Assembly: GCA_002169755.1 (NCBI GenBank)
Contig: NHIU01000038.1
Span: 22,047 to 40,831 of the forward strand
Length of the DNA stretch: 18,785 nt
Source: Candidatus Pelagibacter sp. TMED197
GTDB taxonomy: Bacteria > Pseudomonadota > Alphaproteobacteria > Pelagibacterales > Pelagibacteraceae
Direction: 5' to 3'
Shown here: one piece after another, positions 1-8,848 of the stretch
Numbering within the stretch: position 1 is the stretch's first letter
How the letters are laid out: each line of letters begins with the position of its first letter
The notes under the pieces: model-generated
Told to the model about the DNA's origin: nothing
Database searches by the model: none
Seen by the model: only the letters and a program-made list of their open reading frames with translations
Program-made: the position numbers and the translations under genes

Positions 1-12
1 AGGTTAGTAGTT

Positions 13-41
13 TTTACTTGATTTATATACAATTTTATATA
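13..41 (+). promoter_or_regulatory. Candidate irr promoter with overlapping dyad
   Basis: A -35-like TTTACT at 13-18 is followed, after 17 bases, by a TATATA -10 at 36-41. A 7-bp inverted repeat (TACAATT at 28-34, AATTGTA at 45-51) straddles the -10 and the predicted start point near 48. Fur-family genes are often autoregulated through such a dyad. The -35 match is partial, and in A/T-rich DNA a dyad like this can arise by chance. Confidence 0.35.
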
Positions 42-65
42 AATAATTGTAATATATATCAATAA

Positions 66-488
66 ATGACCAAGTTTATGAACCAAAAAAACGAAATTAT
101 AAATAAATTGAGAAGTTCAGGCCTCAGACCTACTAAACAAAGAGTTTTAATAGCTAAAAGTTTATTTGATAATCATAAAACTTTTCATTTTACAATTGAG
201 ACATTAAATCAAAAAATAAATAAAAATGGAGTTTCAAAAGTCTCTTTAGCAACAATCTACAATACAGTTGAAGCATTTACTTGCGCAGGATATTTAAAAG
301 AAATTTTAACGAGTAAAAATAAAAGTTATTATGATACGAACATTAAGTCGCACCATCACTTTTATGATGAAGGCAGTAAAGAACTTACTGATATACATTA
401 TAGTCAAATAAAACTTAGCAAAGTTCCAATCCCTCCAAAAGGCAAAAAGATTAAAAATCTTGAAGTTGTAATTAGAATTCAAAAATAG
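66..488 (+). CDS. irr: Fur-family transcriptional regulator, Irr-like
   Basis: A 140-residue DNA-binding metalloregulator of the Fur superfamily. The N-terminal winged helix spans about residues 12-85: GLRPTKQR at 19-26 and the recognition-helix segment SLATIYNTVEAF at 60-71. The dimerisation/metal domain follows, with the triple-histidine motif SHHHFYDEG at 95-103 and a C-terminal IPPKGKKIKNLEVVIRI stretch. The HHH motif followed by an acidic residue and the IP-PP-G--I ending are typical of alphaproteobacterial Irr, the regulator that links iron/haem status to gene expression, rather than of classical Fur. The N-terminal haem-regulatory GCPWHD-type motif of Bradyrhizobium Irr is absent, as in many other Irr proteins. 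There is a second in-frame ATG at codon 5, and neither start has a Shine-Dalgarno. katG follows after 61 bases. PerR is the main alternative, but the C-terminal CxxC zinc motifs of PerR/Fur are missing. Confidence 0.82.
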   Translation: MTKFMNQKNEIINKLRSSGLRPTKQRVLIAKSLFDNHKTFHFTIETLNQKINKNGVSKVSLATIYNTVEAFTCAGYLKEILTSKNKSYYDTNIKSHHHFYDEGSKELTDIHYSQIKLSKVPIPPKGKKIKNLEVVIRIQK

Positions 489-498
489 CTATCTTTTA

Positions 499-527
499 TT
501 GACTTTCTAGTTTAGAATTATTATAAA
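499..527 (+). promoter_or_regulatory. katG sigma70-type promoter
   Basis: TTGACT (499-504), exactly 17 bases, then TATAAA (522-527). Each hexamer matches the consensus at five of six positions with optimal spacing, which makes this the best promoter in the window. The predicted start is near 534, giving a leader of about 16 bases before the katG ATG at 550. The palindrome at 504-534 overlaps the spacer, the -10 and the start point. Confidence 0.7.
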
Positions 528-534
528 CTAGAAA
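504..534. promoter_or_regulatory. Palindromic operator, PerR/Irr-box-like
   Basis: The 11-base arms TTTCTAGTTTA (504-514) and TAAACTAGAAA (524-534) are perfect reverse complements around a 9-base centre. Only the 515/523 pair breaks the symmetry, giving a 31-bp near-perfect dyad centred on 519. The core at 512-526 (TTAGAATTATTATAA) matches the PerR-box consensus TTATAATnATTATAA at all but one specified position. Its left half, TTTAGAA, also resembles the Irr/ICE half-site as I remember it. Lying across the promoter core, it would suit repression. It could also act as a hairpin, but it has no terminator-like T run. Confidence 0.6.
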
Positions 535-543
535 TTGAGTTAA

Positions 544-2721
<2,178 letters not shown>

Positions 2722-2722
2722 T

Positions 2723-2965
2723 ATGACTGAATTAACTTCAGGGATTTTTAACTCAGCAAAAGAGGTATATAATAATAACAGGGGTTCAATTTTAAGAACA
2801 ATTGTTTATACGATTGGTCACTTTGCAATTGCTATTACAGTTCTAATGTTAATAGCGGAAGTACCTTTTATGATAGCCTTAACCGACGCAATAGTAGAAC
2901 CTTTAGCAAATGCAGTGTGGTACTTCTTACTAGATAAGTTTTGGGCTTCTAAAATGAAAAATTAA
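2723..2965 (+). CDS. Small DUF2061-like membrane protein
   Basis: An 80-residue protein with two predicted membrane helices, about residues 24-46 (ILRTIVYTIGHFAIAITVLMLI) and 50-70, joined by a short turn. It has a positively charged NNNRGSILR before the first helix and a DKFWASK tail. The layout, with an Arg-Thr start to helix 1 and an aromatic Trp-Tyr pair ahead of a Lys/Trp tail, resembles the DUF2061 family of predicted inner-membrane proteins, whose function is unknown. It begins one base after the katG stop without a Shine-Dalgarno, so it is almost certainly cotranscribed and translationally coupled with katG. Its stop overlaps that of the convergent SH3-domain gene in a shared TTAA at 2962-2965. 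The family assignment is from recall of the pattern. Confidence 0.7.
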   Translation: MTELTSGIFNSAKEVYNNNRGSILRTIVYTIGHFAIAITVLMLIAEVPFMIALTDAIVEPLANAVWYFLLDKFWASKMKN

Positions 2966-3408
2966 AGTAGTCCCCATAAACTTTCCTTTTTTATCCAACC
3001 TGCATATTTATCTGTTTTTACTTTACACCATTTTTTTTTACATTTTAAAATTTTAGTTAATCTGCCCTTTCTAAGTATTACCAATGGTTGCGAGTAAATT
3101 GTTGGACTTCTAAACATTATTAAATTGTCTTTAATCACAATAGCAGCCTTTTTTTTTGACAATTGAGATATGTGTATCCAGCCAGTATTGTTTTCATGAT
3201 CTTTAATTTTTCTAAAATTATTAAATTTATCTTGAATTAAAACAGGTAAAAACTTTTTTTTATAAAATATTTTAATTGGATACTCTTTTGATGGACCTTG
3301 TCTTAAGTTTACCTTGTCATAACGTAAAGTTAAAAAATAATCCTCTTTTGAAAAAACATTGTTTTGAATAAAAAAAAAACTAAAGACTATAATTATAAAT
3401 TTAAACAT
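2962..3408 (-). CDS. Secreted SH3-domain protein
   Basis: A 148-residue protein with a signal peptide (residues 1-20, hydrophobic FIIIVFSFFFI core, likely cleavage after NVFS). Two bacterial SH3-like repeats follow: about 27-85, with VNLRQGPSKEYPI and GWIHISQL, and about 90-145, with MFRSPT and AGWIKKESLWG. The V-N-(L/V)-R-x-G-P motif is the hallmark of SH3b/SH3-like periplasmic proteins, which commonly bind cell-wall peptides. Such proteins are frequent in alphaproteobacteria as uncharacterised small exported proteins. The start codon lies inside the end of the ThiF-like gene (16-base overlap), so it is the last gene of the ubiE-ubiB-coaBC-thiF operon and probably translationally coupled. 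It is unusually Lys-rich, in keeping with the A/T-rich genome. Its exact ligand cannot be inferred. Confidence 0.8.
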   Translation of the reverse strand: MFKFIIIVFSFFFIQNNVFSKEDYFLTLRYDKVNLRQGPSKEYPIKIFYKKKFLPVLIQDKFNNFRKIKDHENNTGWIHISQLSKKKAAIVIKDNLIMFRSPTIYSQPLVILRKGRLTKILKCKKKWCKVKTDKYAGWIKKESLWGLL

Positions 3409-3872
3409 TTATTACTACATTTTGGATTAATTAATATTTTTGATTTTCTGAATTCAGTTTTTAAACCATTGAAAATTAATATTTTGCCAGATAAATCATT
3501 TTTTTGATTTAAAATTGTTTTTAATACTTCATTAGCTTGTAATGATCCCATAACACCTGCTACTGGAGAAAAAATACCCTCGGTTTGACAATTATTTTTT
3601 AAATTTGGAGGGCTTGGCATGAAACATCTATAACATGGACCCCTATTTTTAAAATTAAATTTCATGAGATGCCCGTCAAATTTACTTATTGCCGATGTAA
3701 TAAGTATTTTTTTATTTTTTAAACAATAGTCGTTTATTAAGTATCTACTATAAAAATTATCTGTTCCATCGCATATTATATCGAATTTATTTATGATTTT
3801 TTGAATATTATTCTTTGATATTTTATCTTTAAAAGAAATAATTTCTGTTTTTTTATTCATTTTTTTTATCAT
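3393..3872 (-). CDS. MoeB/ThiF-family protein, C-terminal part (frame-broken)
   Basis: This reading frame holds the second part of an E1-like adenylyltransferase of the MoeB/ThiF/HesA family, which activates the C-terminus of a ubiquitin-like sulfur carrier (MoaD or ThiS) with ATP. Visible are IICDGTDNFYSRYLIND (residues 32-48; the D-TDN motif of MoeB), GHLMKF, Cys80 and Cys83 of the zinc site (CYRC), Cys95 in NNCQTEGIFSPVAGVMGS, and C-terminal Cys152/Cys156. The last pair reads C-x3-C rather than the usual C-x2-C. The ATG at 3872 overlaps the stop of the upstream part as ATGA. Joined to that part, the product is about 250 residues, the normal MoeB length, and the residues flanking the junction continue the family alignment without a gap. 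The start codon is therefore probably not a natural gene start. The piece could be made by reinitiation, frameshifting or transcript slippage, or the break may be a sequencing error or a real mutation. Confidence 0.8.
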   Translation of the reverse strand: MIKKMNKKTEIISFKDKISKNNIQKIINKFDIICDGTDNFYSRYLINDYCLKNKKILITSAISKFDGHLMKFNFKNRGPCYRCFMPSPPNLKNNCQTEGIFSPVAGVMGSLQANEVLKTILNQKNDLSGKILIFNGLKTEFRKSKILINPKCSNKCLNL

Positions 3873-3878
3873 TTTTTT
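3869..3878 (-). other. A7 slippery site and ATGA stop-start overlap in thiF-like gene
   Basis: On the minus strand the codons read ACA AAA AAA TGA. The last A of ACA plus the two AAA codons form the heptamer A AAA AAA in the zero frame, the classical bacterial -1 slippery sequence. A -1 slip joins the N-terminal frame exactly to the C-terminal frame (codons ATG ATA AAA continue). The same bases also form an ATGA overlap that would allow reinitiation. One additional A in the run would restore a single frame. Confidence 0.65.
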
Positions 3879-4144
3879 GTTTGAATGACCTTGAACTTAC
3901 CTATATCTTTTGAATTAAAAAGTGTTTGTCTACTTAGATTAGAAATTTCAATTTTATCAAAATCAGCTATACCTATCTTTCCAACACCTGAGGAAACCAA
4001 ATACGTTACTAGAGGACACCCTAAACCACCTAATCCAATAATTAGGACACTTGAAGCGAATATCTTCTTTTGCCCGACTAAACCAACTTTTTTTAGGATT
4101 ATTTGCTTTTCGAATCTTTTAAATTGACTCAAACTTATTTTCAT
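3869..4144 (-). CDS. MoeB/ThiF-family protein, N-terminal part (frame-broken)
   Basis: The 91-residue N-terminal part of an E1-like enzyme. RFEKQIILKKVGLVGQKKI (residues 9-27) corresponds to the R-x-x-R-Q-I-L-x-x-x-G-x-x-G-Q entry motif. VLIIGLGGLGCP (33-44) is the ATP-binding glycine loop, and GKIGIADFDKIEISNLSRQ (55-73) is the D-x-D and N-L-x-R-Q nucleotide/catalytic segment. The frame stops right after GKFKVIQTKK at a TGA that follows A7, whereas the family continues for another 150 or so residues. Those residues are found one base back (-1) in the gene at 3393-3872. It lies 23 bases downstream of coaBC and shares its operon. A dut gene, often found between these two in alphaproteobacteria, is not here. 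Alone, this part lacks the zinc site and could not form a complete enzyme. Confidence 0.8.
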   Translation of the reverse strand: MKISLSQFKRFEKQIILKKVGLVGQKKIFASSVLIIGLGGLGCPLVTYLVSSGVGKIGIADFDKIEISNLSRQTLFNSKDIGKFKVIQTKK

Positions 4145-4167
4145 TTTTTTATTATTTAGATAATGCT

Positions 4168-5397
4168 TTAATTAATATTTTTAGCATTTATTAAAAGTCT
4201 ATCTAATATAATCTTAACTATCGTATTGGCAATGTAACTTTTTTTACTTTTAGCAATCGATTTAATTATTCCTTTTTTATCAATTATCGATACTTGATTA
4301 TAATCAGAGTTAAATCCCGTTTCTTTTTTTGACACATCATTCGCTACTATTAAATCACAATACTTTTCTTTAATCTTTTTTTTAGAATTTAAAATAACAT
4401 TTTCGGTCTCAGCGGAAAAACCAACAACAATTTTTGGTCGCGCTCTATTATTTTTACTAATAAATTCTAAAATATCATGATTTTTTTCAAATTTGACATA
4501 TTCTGAATTTAAACTGTTTTTTTTTATTTTACTTTTTTTTTTAACAGTTGGTTTAAAATCAGAAACTGCAGCAGCACATATAGCAATATCAACTGGAATA
4601 GATTTTTTAACTTCATTTAACATTTCTTTTGCTGAAATTATTTTCTTAATCTGTAAACCATTCGAAAACCGAAGATTAGAAGGGCCAGTAATTAATTTTG
4701 TTTTTATACCTAGTCTGTTCAAGGCTATTGCAACTTCATACCCTTGTTTGCCACTAGACTCATTAGAAATATATCTTACTGGATCTAAATATTCTCTTGT
4801 TGGCCCAGTAGTTACTAATGCTTTCAAATTTTTATTTTTAACTAAATTTCTTTTTTCAAAATAGTTTTTTAGGTAAGAGAAAATTTGTCTTGGGCTTGAC
4901 ATTTTTCCTTCACCGTATTCACCACATGCCATTTCTCCCTTAATTGGCCCAATGAATAGATATCCATAGTCCTGTAAAATTTTAAAATTCTTTTGTGTAG
5001 CTTTATGTAGCCACATCCGCACGTTCATAGCTGGGACCAAAAGTATATCTTTGTTAGACGCCAGCAAGACTGTTGTAGCTAAATCTTCAGCCTTACCAAT
5101 GCTAAGTTTTGTCATAAAATTTGCTGTAGTAGGTAAAACTATTATTATATCAGCCCATCTAGATAAAGAGATGTGATCAATTTCAGCTTCAGAATTTTTA
5201 TCGAAAATATCTTCGAAAGTTTTGTTTTTTGTTAATGTTGTAATTGACAAAGGAGTTACAAATTCTTTTCCACTTTTTGTTAGAATCACTTTAATATTTA
5301 CATTATTCTTTTTTAAAATTCTTATTAAATCTAGAGATTTATAAGCAGATATCCCACCTCCAATGATAATTAAAATTTTTTTATTTTTTAATGTCAT
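4168..5397 (-). CDS. coaBC: Phosphopantothenoylcysteine decarboxylase/phosphopantothenate-cysteine ligase CoaBC
   Basis: A bifunctional coenzyme A biosynthesis enzyme of 409 residues. The N-terminal flavoprotein CoaC domain (about 1-185) decarboxylates 4'-phosphopantothenoylcysteine. It shows GGISAYK (14-20), catalytic His75 in DHISLSRWAD, PAMN (122-125) followed by MW, and the substrate-clamp Cys158 in ACGEYGEGKM. The C-terminal CoaB domain (about 190-405) joins phosphopantothenate to cysteine using CTP. It shows TTGPTREYLDPVRYISN, the ESSGKQG nucleotide loop, CAAAVSDF (274-281) and the dimerisation/active-site KIKK lysines near 290. All key residues of both halves are present and the length is normal. 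It starts 6 bases after the ubiB stop, inside the minus-strand operon. Confidence 0.96.
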   Translation of the reverse strand: MTLKNKKILIIIGGGISAYKSLDLIRILKKNNVNIKVILTKSGKEFVTPLSITTLTKNKTFEDIFDKNSEAEIDHISLSRWADIIIVLPTTANFMTKLSIGKAEDLATTVLLASNKDILLVPAMNVRMWLHKATQKNFKILQDYGYLFIGPIKGEMACGEYGEGKMSSPRQIFSYLKNYFEKRNLVKNKNLKALVTTGPTREYLDPVRYISNESSGKQGYEVAIALNRLGIKTKLITGPSNLRFSNGLQIKKIISAKEMLNEVKKSIPVDIAICAAAVSDFKPTVKKKSKIKKNSLNSEYVKFEKNHDILEFISKNNRARPKIVVGFSAETENVILNSKKKIKEKYCDLIVANDVSKKETGFNSDYNQVSIIDKKGIIKSIAKSKKSYIANTIVKIILDRLLINAKNIN

Positions 5398-5403
5398 GAT
5401 TAA

Positions 5404-6969
5404 TTAAAATACTAATAAAGCAATAATTACAATACCTAAAGAACAAATTACCAGGTTATTTCTGAAATTTTTAAACTTAAATTGTTCTAACTCCAAGTTT
5501 TTGTTATTTCCTGAATTTAAATTAAGTTTACCTTCCGCCATTAATTGTAAAGCATAATTCGCTTTGTCCATAATTTCTGGAAAATCAGGTATTCTCTTTA
5601 TAATTTCTGAAGAGGTATGAATTGCTGTATCAAAAGTAGTTTTAGGACTTTTCACTTCCTTCAACCAACTCTCCAATACTGGTCTTGAAACTTCCCAAAT
5701 ATTAGTTTCAGGGTAAAGTTTTCTAGCAACACCCTCTACAACTACCATAGTTTTTTGCAGTATAAGCAATGGTGTCTGTGTTGGCATGTTAAACTTTTCT
5801 GTTATTTCAAAAAGTTGAGCTAATAAATTTCCACCGGATATATCTTTTATTGATTGACCAAATATTGGTTCTCCCACTGATCTTAGCGCTTGGGCGAACT
5901 CTTCCTTCGAGGCATCTTGCGGAACTAGTCCAGCTTTAAAGTGAACCTCTGCAACTTTGGTATAGTCTCTTTCAATAAAACCGTACAAAATTTCTGCCAA
6001 AAACTTTCTGTTATTTTTATCTAATCTGCCCATGATACCAAAATCTACAGGAATTATATTTCCCTCTTTATCAACAAATAGATTTCCCTGATGCATATCA
6101 CCGTGAAAAAAACCATCTCTTACCGCTTGTTTCAAAAAATGTTGTATCAAATTTTCAGCTAAATTTTTTGAGTCGATTCCTAAATCTCTAATTTTATTAT
6201 GCTCTCTAATAGATATTCCATCAACTTTATCTAAAGTTAAAATCCTCTTAGAAGTATAATTCCAATAAATTCGTGGAACATTAAAACCTTTATCGTTTTT
6301 CGTATTTTCATATAGTTCATTAGCAGCCGCTGCCTCAAAACGTAAATCCATTTCTATATTTGTAATTTCACGCAATAGATGAACAACTTCTACTAGCTTT
6401 AATCGTTTAGCTTTTGAAACGGTGCTTTCAATAATATATGCAAACAACATTAGCGCATCTAGTTCTTCATTAAATAATTTTTCAATATCTGGTCGTAAAA
6501 TCTTAATAGCGACTTCATTATCATGATTTTCGTTCTTAATTTTAGCAATATGAACTTGAGCTATGGATGCTGCAGCAATTGGTTCACTTAATTCTAAAAT
6601 ATTCTTAAATTGCACATCTCCTACTTCCTTTTTAATAATTTTTTTTGCTTCATAAGTTTCAAAAGCAGGAAGTTTGTCTTGTAATTTTTCTAAGCTTATA
6701 GCTAGTTCTTCACCTATAATATCCGGTCGTGTTGCAAGAAACTGACCTAATTTTATAAAAGTTGTTCCCATTCCCTCTAAAGCGATGCAAAGTTTATCCC
6801 CAGGATTTTTTTGATCGTTAAATGTCTTTTTAGAAGACCCGATTGAGATCATATTAAAAAATAAATTAATTATAATAGGCAAATTATATATTTGATTAAT
6901 AGTATCTACAGCTCCCGAAGTAGACAATTTTCTTGCTATCTTAAACAACTGAAAAACTCTTCTAAACAT
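5404..6969 (-). CDS. ubiB: Ubiquinone biosynthesis kinase-like protein UbiB
   Basis: An ABC1/ADCK (UbiB) atypical kinase-like protein of 521 residues, needed for aerobic ubiquinone synthesis. It probably acts as a membrane-bound ATPase that helps deliver lipid intermediates, rather than as the hydroxylase it was once called. Family marks: the KxGQ motif (KLGQ, 73-76) in FIKLGQFLATRPDI, the alanine-rich loop replacing the kinase P-loop (AAAS, 132-135), the VAIKILRP lysine, the catalytic loop HGDMHQGNLF (289-298) and the VDFGIMG metal-binding motif (308-314). A hydrophobic C-terminal segment (VICSLGIVIIALLVF) is the usual membrane anchor. The start codon ATG immediately follows the TAA of ubiE with no gap, so translation is coupled. 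All motifs are intact. Confidence 0.96.
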   Translation of the reverse strand: MFRRVFQLFKIARKLSTSGAVDTINQIYNLPIIINLFFNMISIGSSKKTFNDQKNPGDKLCIALEGMGTTFIKLGQFLATRPDIIGEELAISLEKLQDKLPAFETYEAKKIIKKEVGDVQFKNILELSEPIAAASIAQVHIAKIKNENHDNEVAIKILRPDIEKLFNEELDALMLFAYIIESTVSKAKRLKLVEVVHLLREITNIEMDLRFEAAAANELYENTKNDKGFNVPRIYWNYTSKRILTLDKVDGISIREHNKIRDLGIDSKNLAENLIQHFLKQAVRDGFFHGDMHQGNLFVDKEGNIIPVDFGIMGRLDKNNRKFLAEILYGFIERDYTKVAEVHFKAGLVPQDASKEEFAQALRSVGEPIFGQSIKDISGGNLLAQLFEITEKFNMPTQTPLLILQKTMVVVEGVARKLYPETNIWEVSRPVLESWLKEVKSPKTTFDTAIHTSSEIIKRIPDFPEIMDKANYALQLMAEGKLNLNSGNNKNLELEQFKFKNFRNNLVICSLGIVIIALLVF

Positions 6970-7674
6970 TTATATCTTCCATCCGGAGTGTATAGCAGAA
7001 ATTCCATTATAAAGATTTCTATACTCAACATTTGAAAACCCATTTTTTTTAATTAAATTTAACAAATCAGATTGTGAATAAAAATTATTTATACTTTTAA
7101 CCAAATAATCATATGGTTCTGATGAACCCACAACATATTTTCCAATAAAAGGAATTACCTTCGAGTATTTCTGATAAAGAGTATTTACAATTTCATTATT
7201 TACTTTAGAAAATTCTAAACACATAAATCTACCTCCGGGTTTTAAAACCCTATGAGCCTCCTTTAAAGACAGGTTTATGTCTGAAACATTTCGTATACCG
7301 TAACTAATAGAATAAAAATCAAAAATATTGTCACTAAAAGGCAATTTTTCAGCTGAAGCTTTGTACCATTTTATATTAGGGTATTTTATTAAATTATTTT
7401 TTCCAGTTTCATACATTTTTTTATTTGGTTCAACACAACATATTTCAGCAGAATTATTTGTTCTTTTTGAATAAAGTTTTGCAATATCACCAGTTCCTGA
7501 CGCGACATCAATGAGAGTGTTATTTGATTGAGGCTGCATCCAATCTAATAATTTCTTTTTCCATGAACGATGTACACCAAAAGACATTATATCATTCATT
7601 AGGTCATATTGTTTATTCACTTTTTCAAATACAGAATTGACTAGCTTTGTTTTGTTTTGAATAGTATTTTTCAT
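6970..7674 (-). CDS. ubiE: Ubiquinone/menaquinone C-methyltransferase UbiE
   Basis: A class I SAM-dependent methyltransferase of 234 residues that C-methylates the benzoquinol ring in ubiquinone synthesis (and demethylmenaquinone where present). The N-terminal family signature QYDLMNDIMSFGVHRSWK (about 23-40) is followed by SAM motif I (DVASGTGD, about 57-64), the acidic post-I segment CCVEPNKKM, and the second family signature in RVLKPGGRFMCLEFSK. The C-terminus IHSGWKI is also typical. It is the first gene of the minus-strand operon (ubiE-ubiB-coaBC-thiF-SH3). The divergent mutM gene starts only 11 bases away, so the promoter must lie within mutM. A TATAAT at 7681-7686 is spaced so that transcription would begin at the ATG itself. 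Confidence 0.96.
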   Translation of the reverse strand: MKNTIQNKTKLVNSVFEKVNKQYDLMNDIMSFGVHRSWKKKLLDWMQPQSNNTLIDVASGTGDIAKLYSKRTNNSAEICCVEPNKKMYETGKNNLIKYPNIKWYKASAEKLPFSDNIFDFYSISYGIRNVSDINLSLKEAHRVLKPGGRFMCLEFSKVNNEIVNTLYQKYSKVIPFIGKYVVGSSEPYDYLVKSINNFYSQSDLLNLIKKNGFSNVEYRNLYNGISAIHSGWKI

Positions 7675-7680
7675 TAATAA

Positions 7681-7709
7681 ATTATATGCCAGAATTACCA
7701 GAAGTTGAA
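7681..7709 (-). promoter_or_regulatory. Candidate leaderless promoter for ubiE operon
   Basis: On the minus strand a perfect TATAAT (7686 to 7681) ends six bases before the ubiE ATG at 7674, placing the predicted start nucleotide on the A of the ATG. The -35 at 17-base spacing is weak (TTCAAC, 7709-7704). The -10 covers the first base of the divergent mutM start codon. Confidence 0.45.
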
Positions 7710-8552
7710 GTTGTTAAAAAGACCCTAGAAAGTCAAATTAAAAATTTAACTATAAAAAACATCAAAATAATAGATAAAAATTTGAGATATGAAGTCAAAA
7801 AACAGAGTCTTAAAAAAATTATTGGATTTAAAGTAATAAAAATAAAAAGAAGATCTAAATATTTATTATTTTTATTCAATAAAAATTTAGTAATGATTGT
7901 TCATTTAGGAATGACTGGAAAGTTCTTTTTTGTAAAAAATAATCAAACAAAAAGTAGAACAAGTTTTTATTATGAAATCAATAATTATAATGAAAAACAC
8001 AATAGGATTATTTTTATTCTTAACAAAAACATGCAGCTTATATATAATGATATAAGAAAATTTGGATTTGTAAAAGTTTTACCGAAAAACCAGTTAAAAA
8101 ATGAATATCATTTAAAAACTCTTGGACCTGAGCCTTTGTGTGACAACTATAATTTTAAATATTTTAAAGATTATTTAATTGGAAAAAAAAAAAAAATTAA
8201 AGATCTATTGATGGATCAAAAATTTATTTCTGGGCTAGGTAATATTTATGTAAATGAAATTTTATTTCTAAGTAAAATAAAACCGGATAAGAAAGTTGAT
8301 GTTTTAAATGACAAAGAGATAAAAAAGATAATTATTTATACAAAAAAAATATTAAAAAAAGCTATAATATTTGGAGGATCTTCAATAAAAAATTTCTCAA
8401 ATAGTTCAGGCAAAAAAGGCAATTTTCAAGAGACGTTTCATGTTTATGGCAGGCTAGGGGACAACTGTTCTAACTCAGATTGTAAAGGAGTTATTAAAAA
8501 AATGTCATTGTCTAATCGATCTAGTTTTTTTTGTTCAAAATGTCAAAAATAA
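7686..8552 (+). CDS. mutM: Formamidopyrimidine-DNA glycosylase (Fpg/MutM)
   Basis: A bifunctional DNA glycosylase/AP lyase that removes 8-oxoguanine and formamidopyrimidines. Its 288 residues are slightly longer than the usual 270 because of Lys/Asn-rich loops. The N-terminus MPELPEVE provides catalytic Pro1 (Pro2 in the encoded chain) and Glu. The other catalytic and DNA-contact residues are Lys59 (KRRSKYL), the HLGMTGKF void-filling Met76, Arg124-Phe126 (NDIRKFG), LGPEP (147-151) and the helix-two-turn-helix GLGNIYVNE (183-191). The C-terminal zinc finger has Cys261, Cys266, Cys283 and Cys286 with Arg278 in its turn. There is no Shine-Dalgarno ahead of the ATG, and its promoter must lie in the ubiE coding region (TTGACT at 7637-7642 is a possible -35). 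rpsT follows after 44 bases but has its own promoter. Confidence 0.97.
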   Translation: MPELPEVEVVKKTLESQIKNLTIKNIKIIDKNLRYEVKKQSLKKIIGFKVIKIKRRSKYLLFLFNKNLVMIVHLGMTGKFFFVKNNQTKSRTSFYYEINNYNEKHNRIIFILNKNMQLIYNDIRKFGFVKVLPKNQLKNEYHLKTLGPEPLCDNYNFKYFKDYLIGKKKKIKDLLMDQKFISGLGNIYVNEILFLSKIKPDKKVDVLNDKEIKKIIIYTKKILKKAIIFGGSSIKNFSNSSGKKGNFQETFHVYGRLGDNCSNSDCKGVIKKMSLSNRSSFFCSKCQK

Positions 8553-8557
8553 TAGAG

Positions 8558-8586
8558 TTGACCATAATATTGCTGGCATATATATA
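8558..8586 (+). promoter_or_regulatory. rpsT promoter, near-leaderless
   Basis: TTGACC (8558-8563), a 17-base spacer, then TATATA (8581-8586). Optimal spacing puts the transcript start around 8591-8593, only about 4-6 bases before the rpsT ATG at 8597, which leaves no room for a Shine-Dalgarno. Confidence 0.55.
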
Positions 8587-8596
8587 GTTTAGCAAA

Positions 8597-8848
8597 ATGC
8601 CCAATACTAAATCTGCAATTAGAAGAGTTCGAAGAGTCAAAAATCAGACTCGAGTAAATAAATTGAGAAAAAGTAAATATAAAAGTGCTATAAAAAAAAT
8701 GGAATTACTTATCAAATCTAAGGATAAAGCAAAAGCTAAGAAATATTTTCCAGAATTTCAGTCAATTCTAATGCAGGTTGCTAAGTCAGGTACTATTAAT
8801 AAACGAACAGCGGCTAGAAAAGTTTCGAAAATTTCAAAAAAATTTTAG
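8597..8848 (+). CDS. rpsT: 30S ribosomal protein S20
   Basis: A primary 16S rRNA-binding protein of the small subunit. Its 83 residues are normal for S20, and the composition is extremely basic. The N-terminus MPNTKSAIRRVRR is the family signature, helix 1 runs on through VNKLRKSKYKSAIKK, and the C-terminal GTINKRTAARKVSKISKKF matches the conserved G-x-I-x-x-x-x-A-x-R-x-x-S/R ending. It sits between mutM and dnaA, an order familiar in alphaproteobacteria. Transcription is likely from the promoter at 8558-8586 with a very short leader. The gene is complete and has no unusual features beyond the lack of a ribosome binding site. Confidence 0.96.
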   Translation: MPNTKSAIRRVRRVKNQTRVNKLRKSKYKSAIKKMELLIKSKDKAKAKKYFPEFQSILMQVAKSGTINKRTAARKVSKISKKF

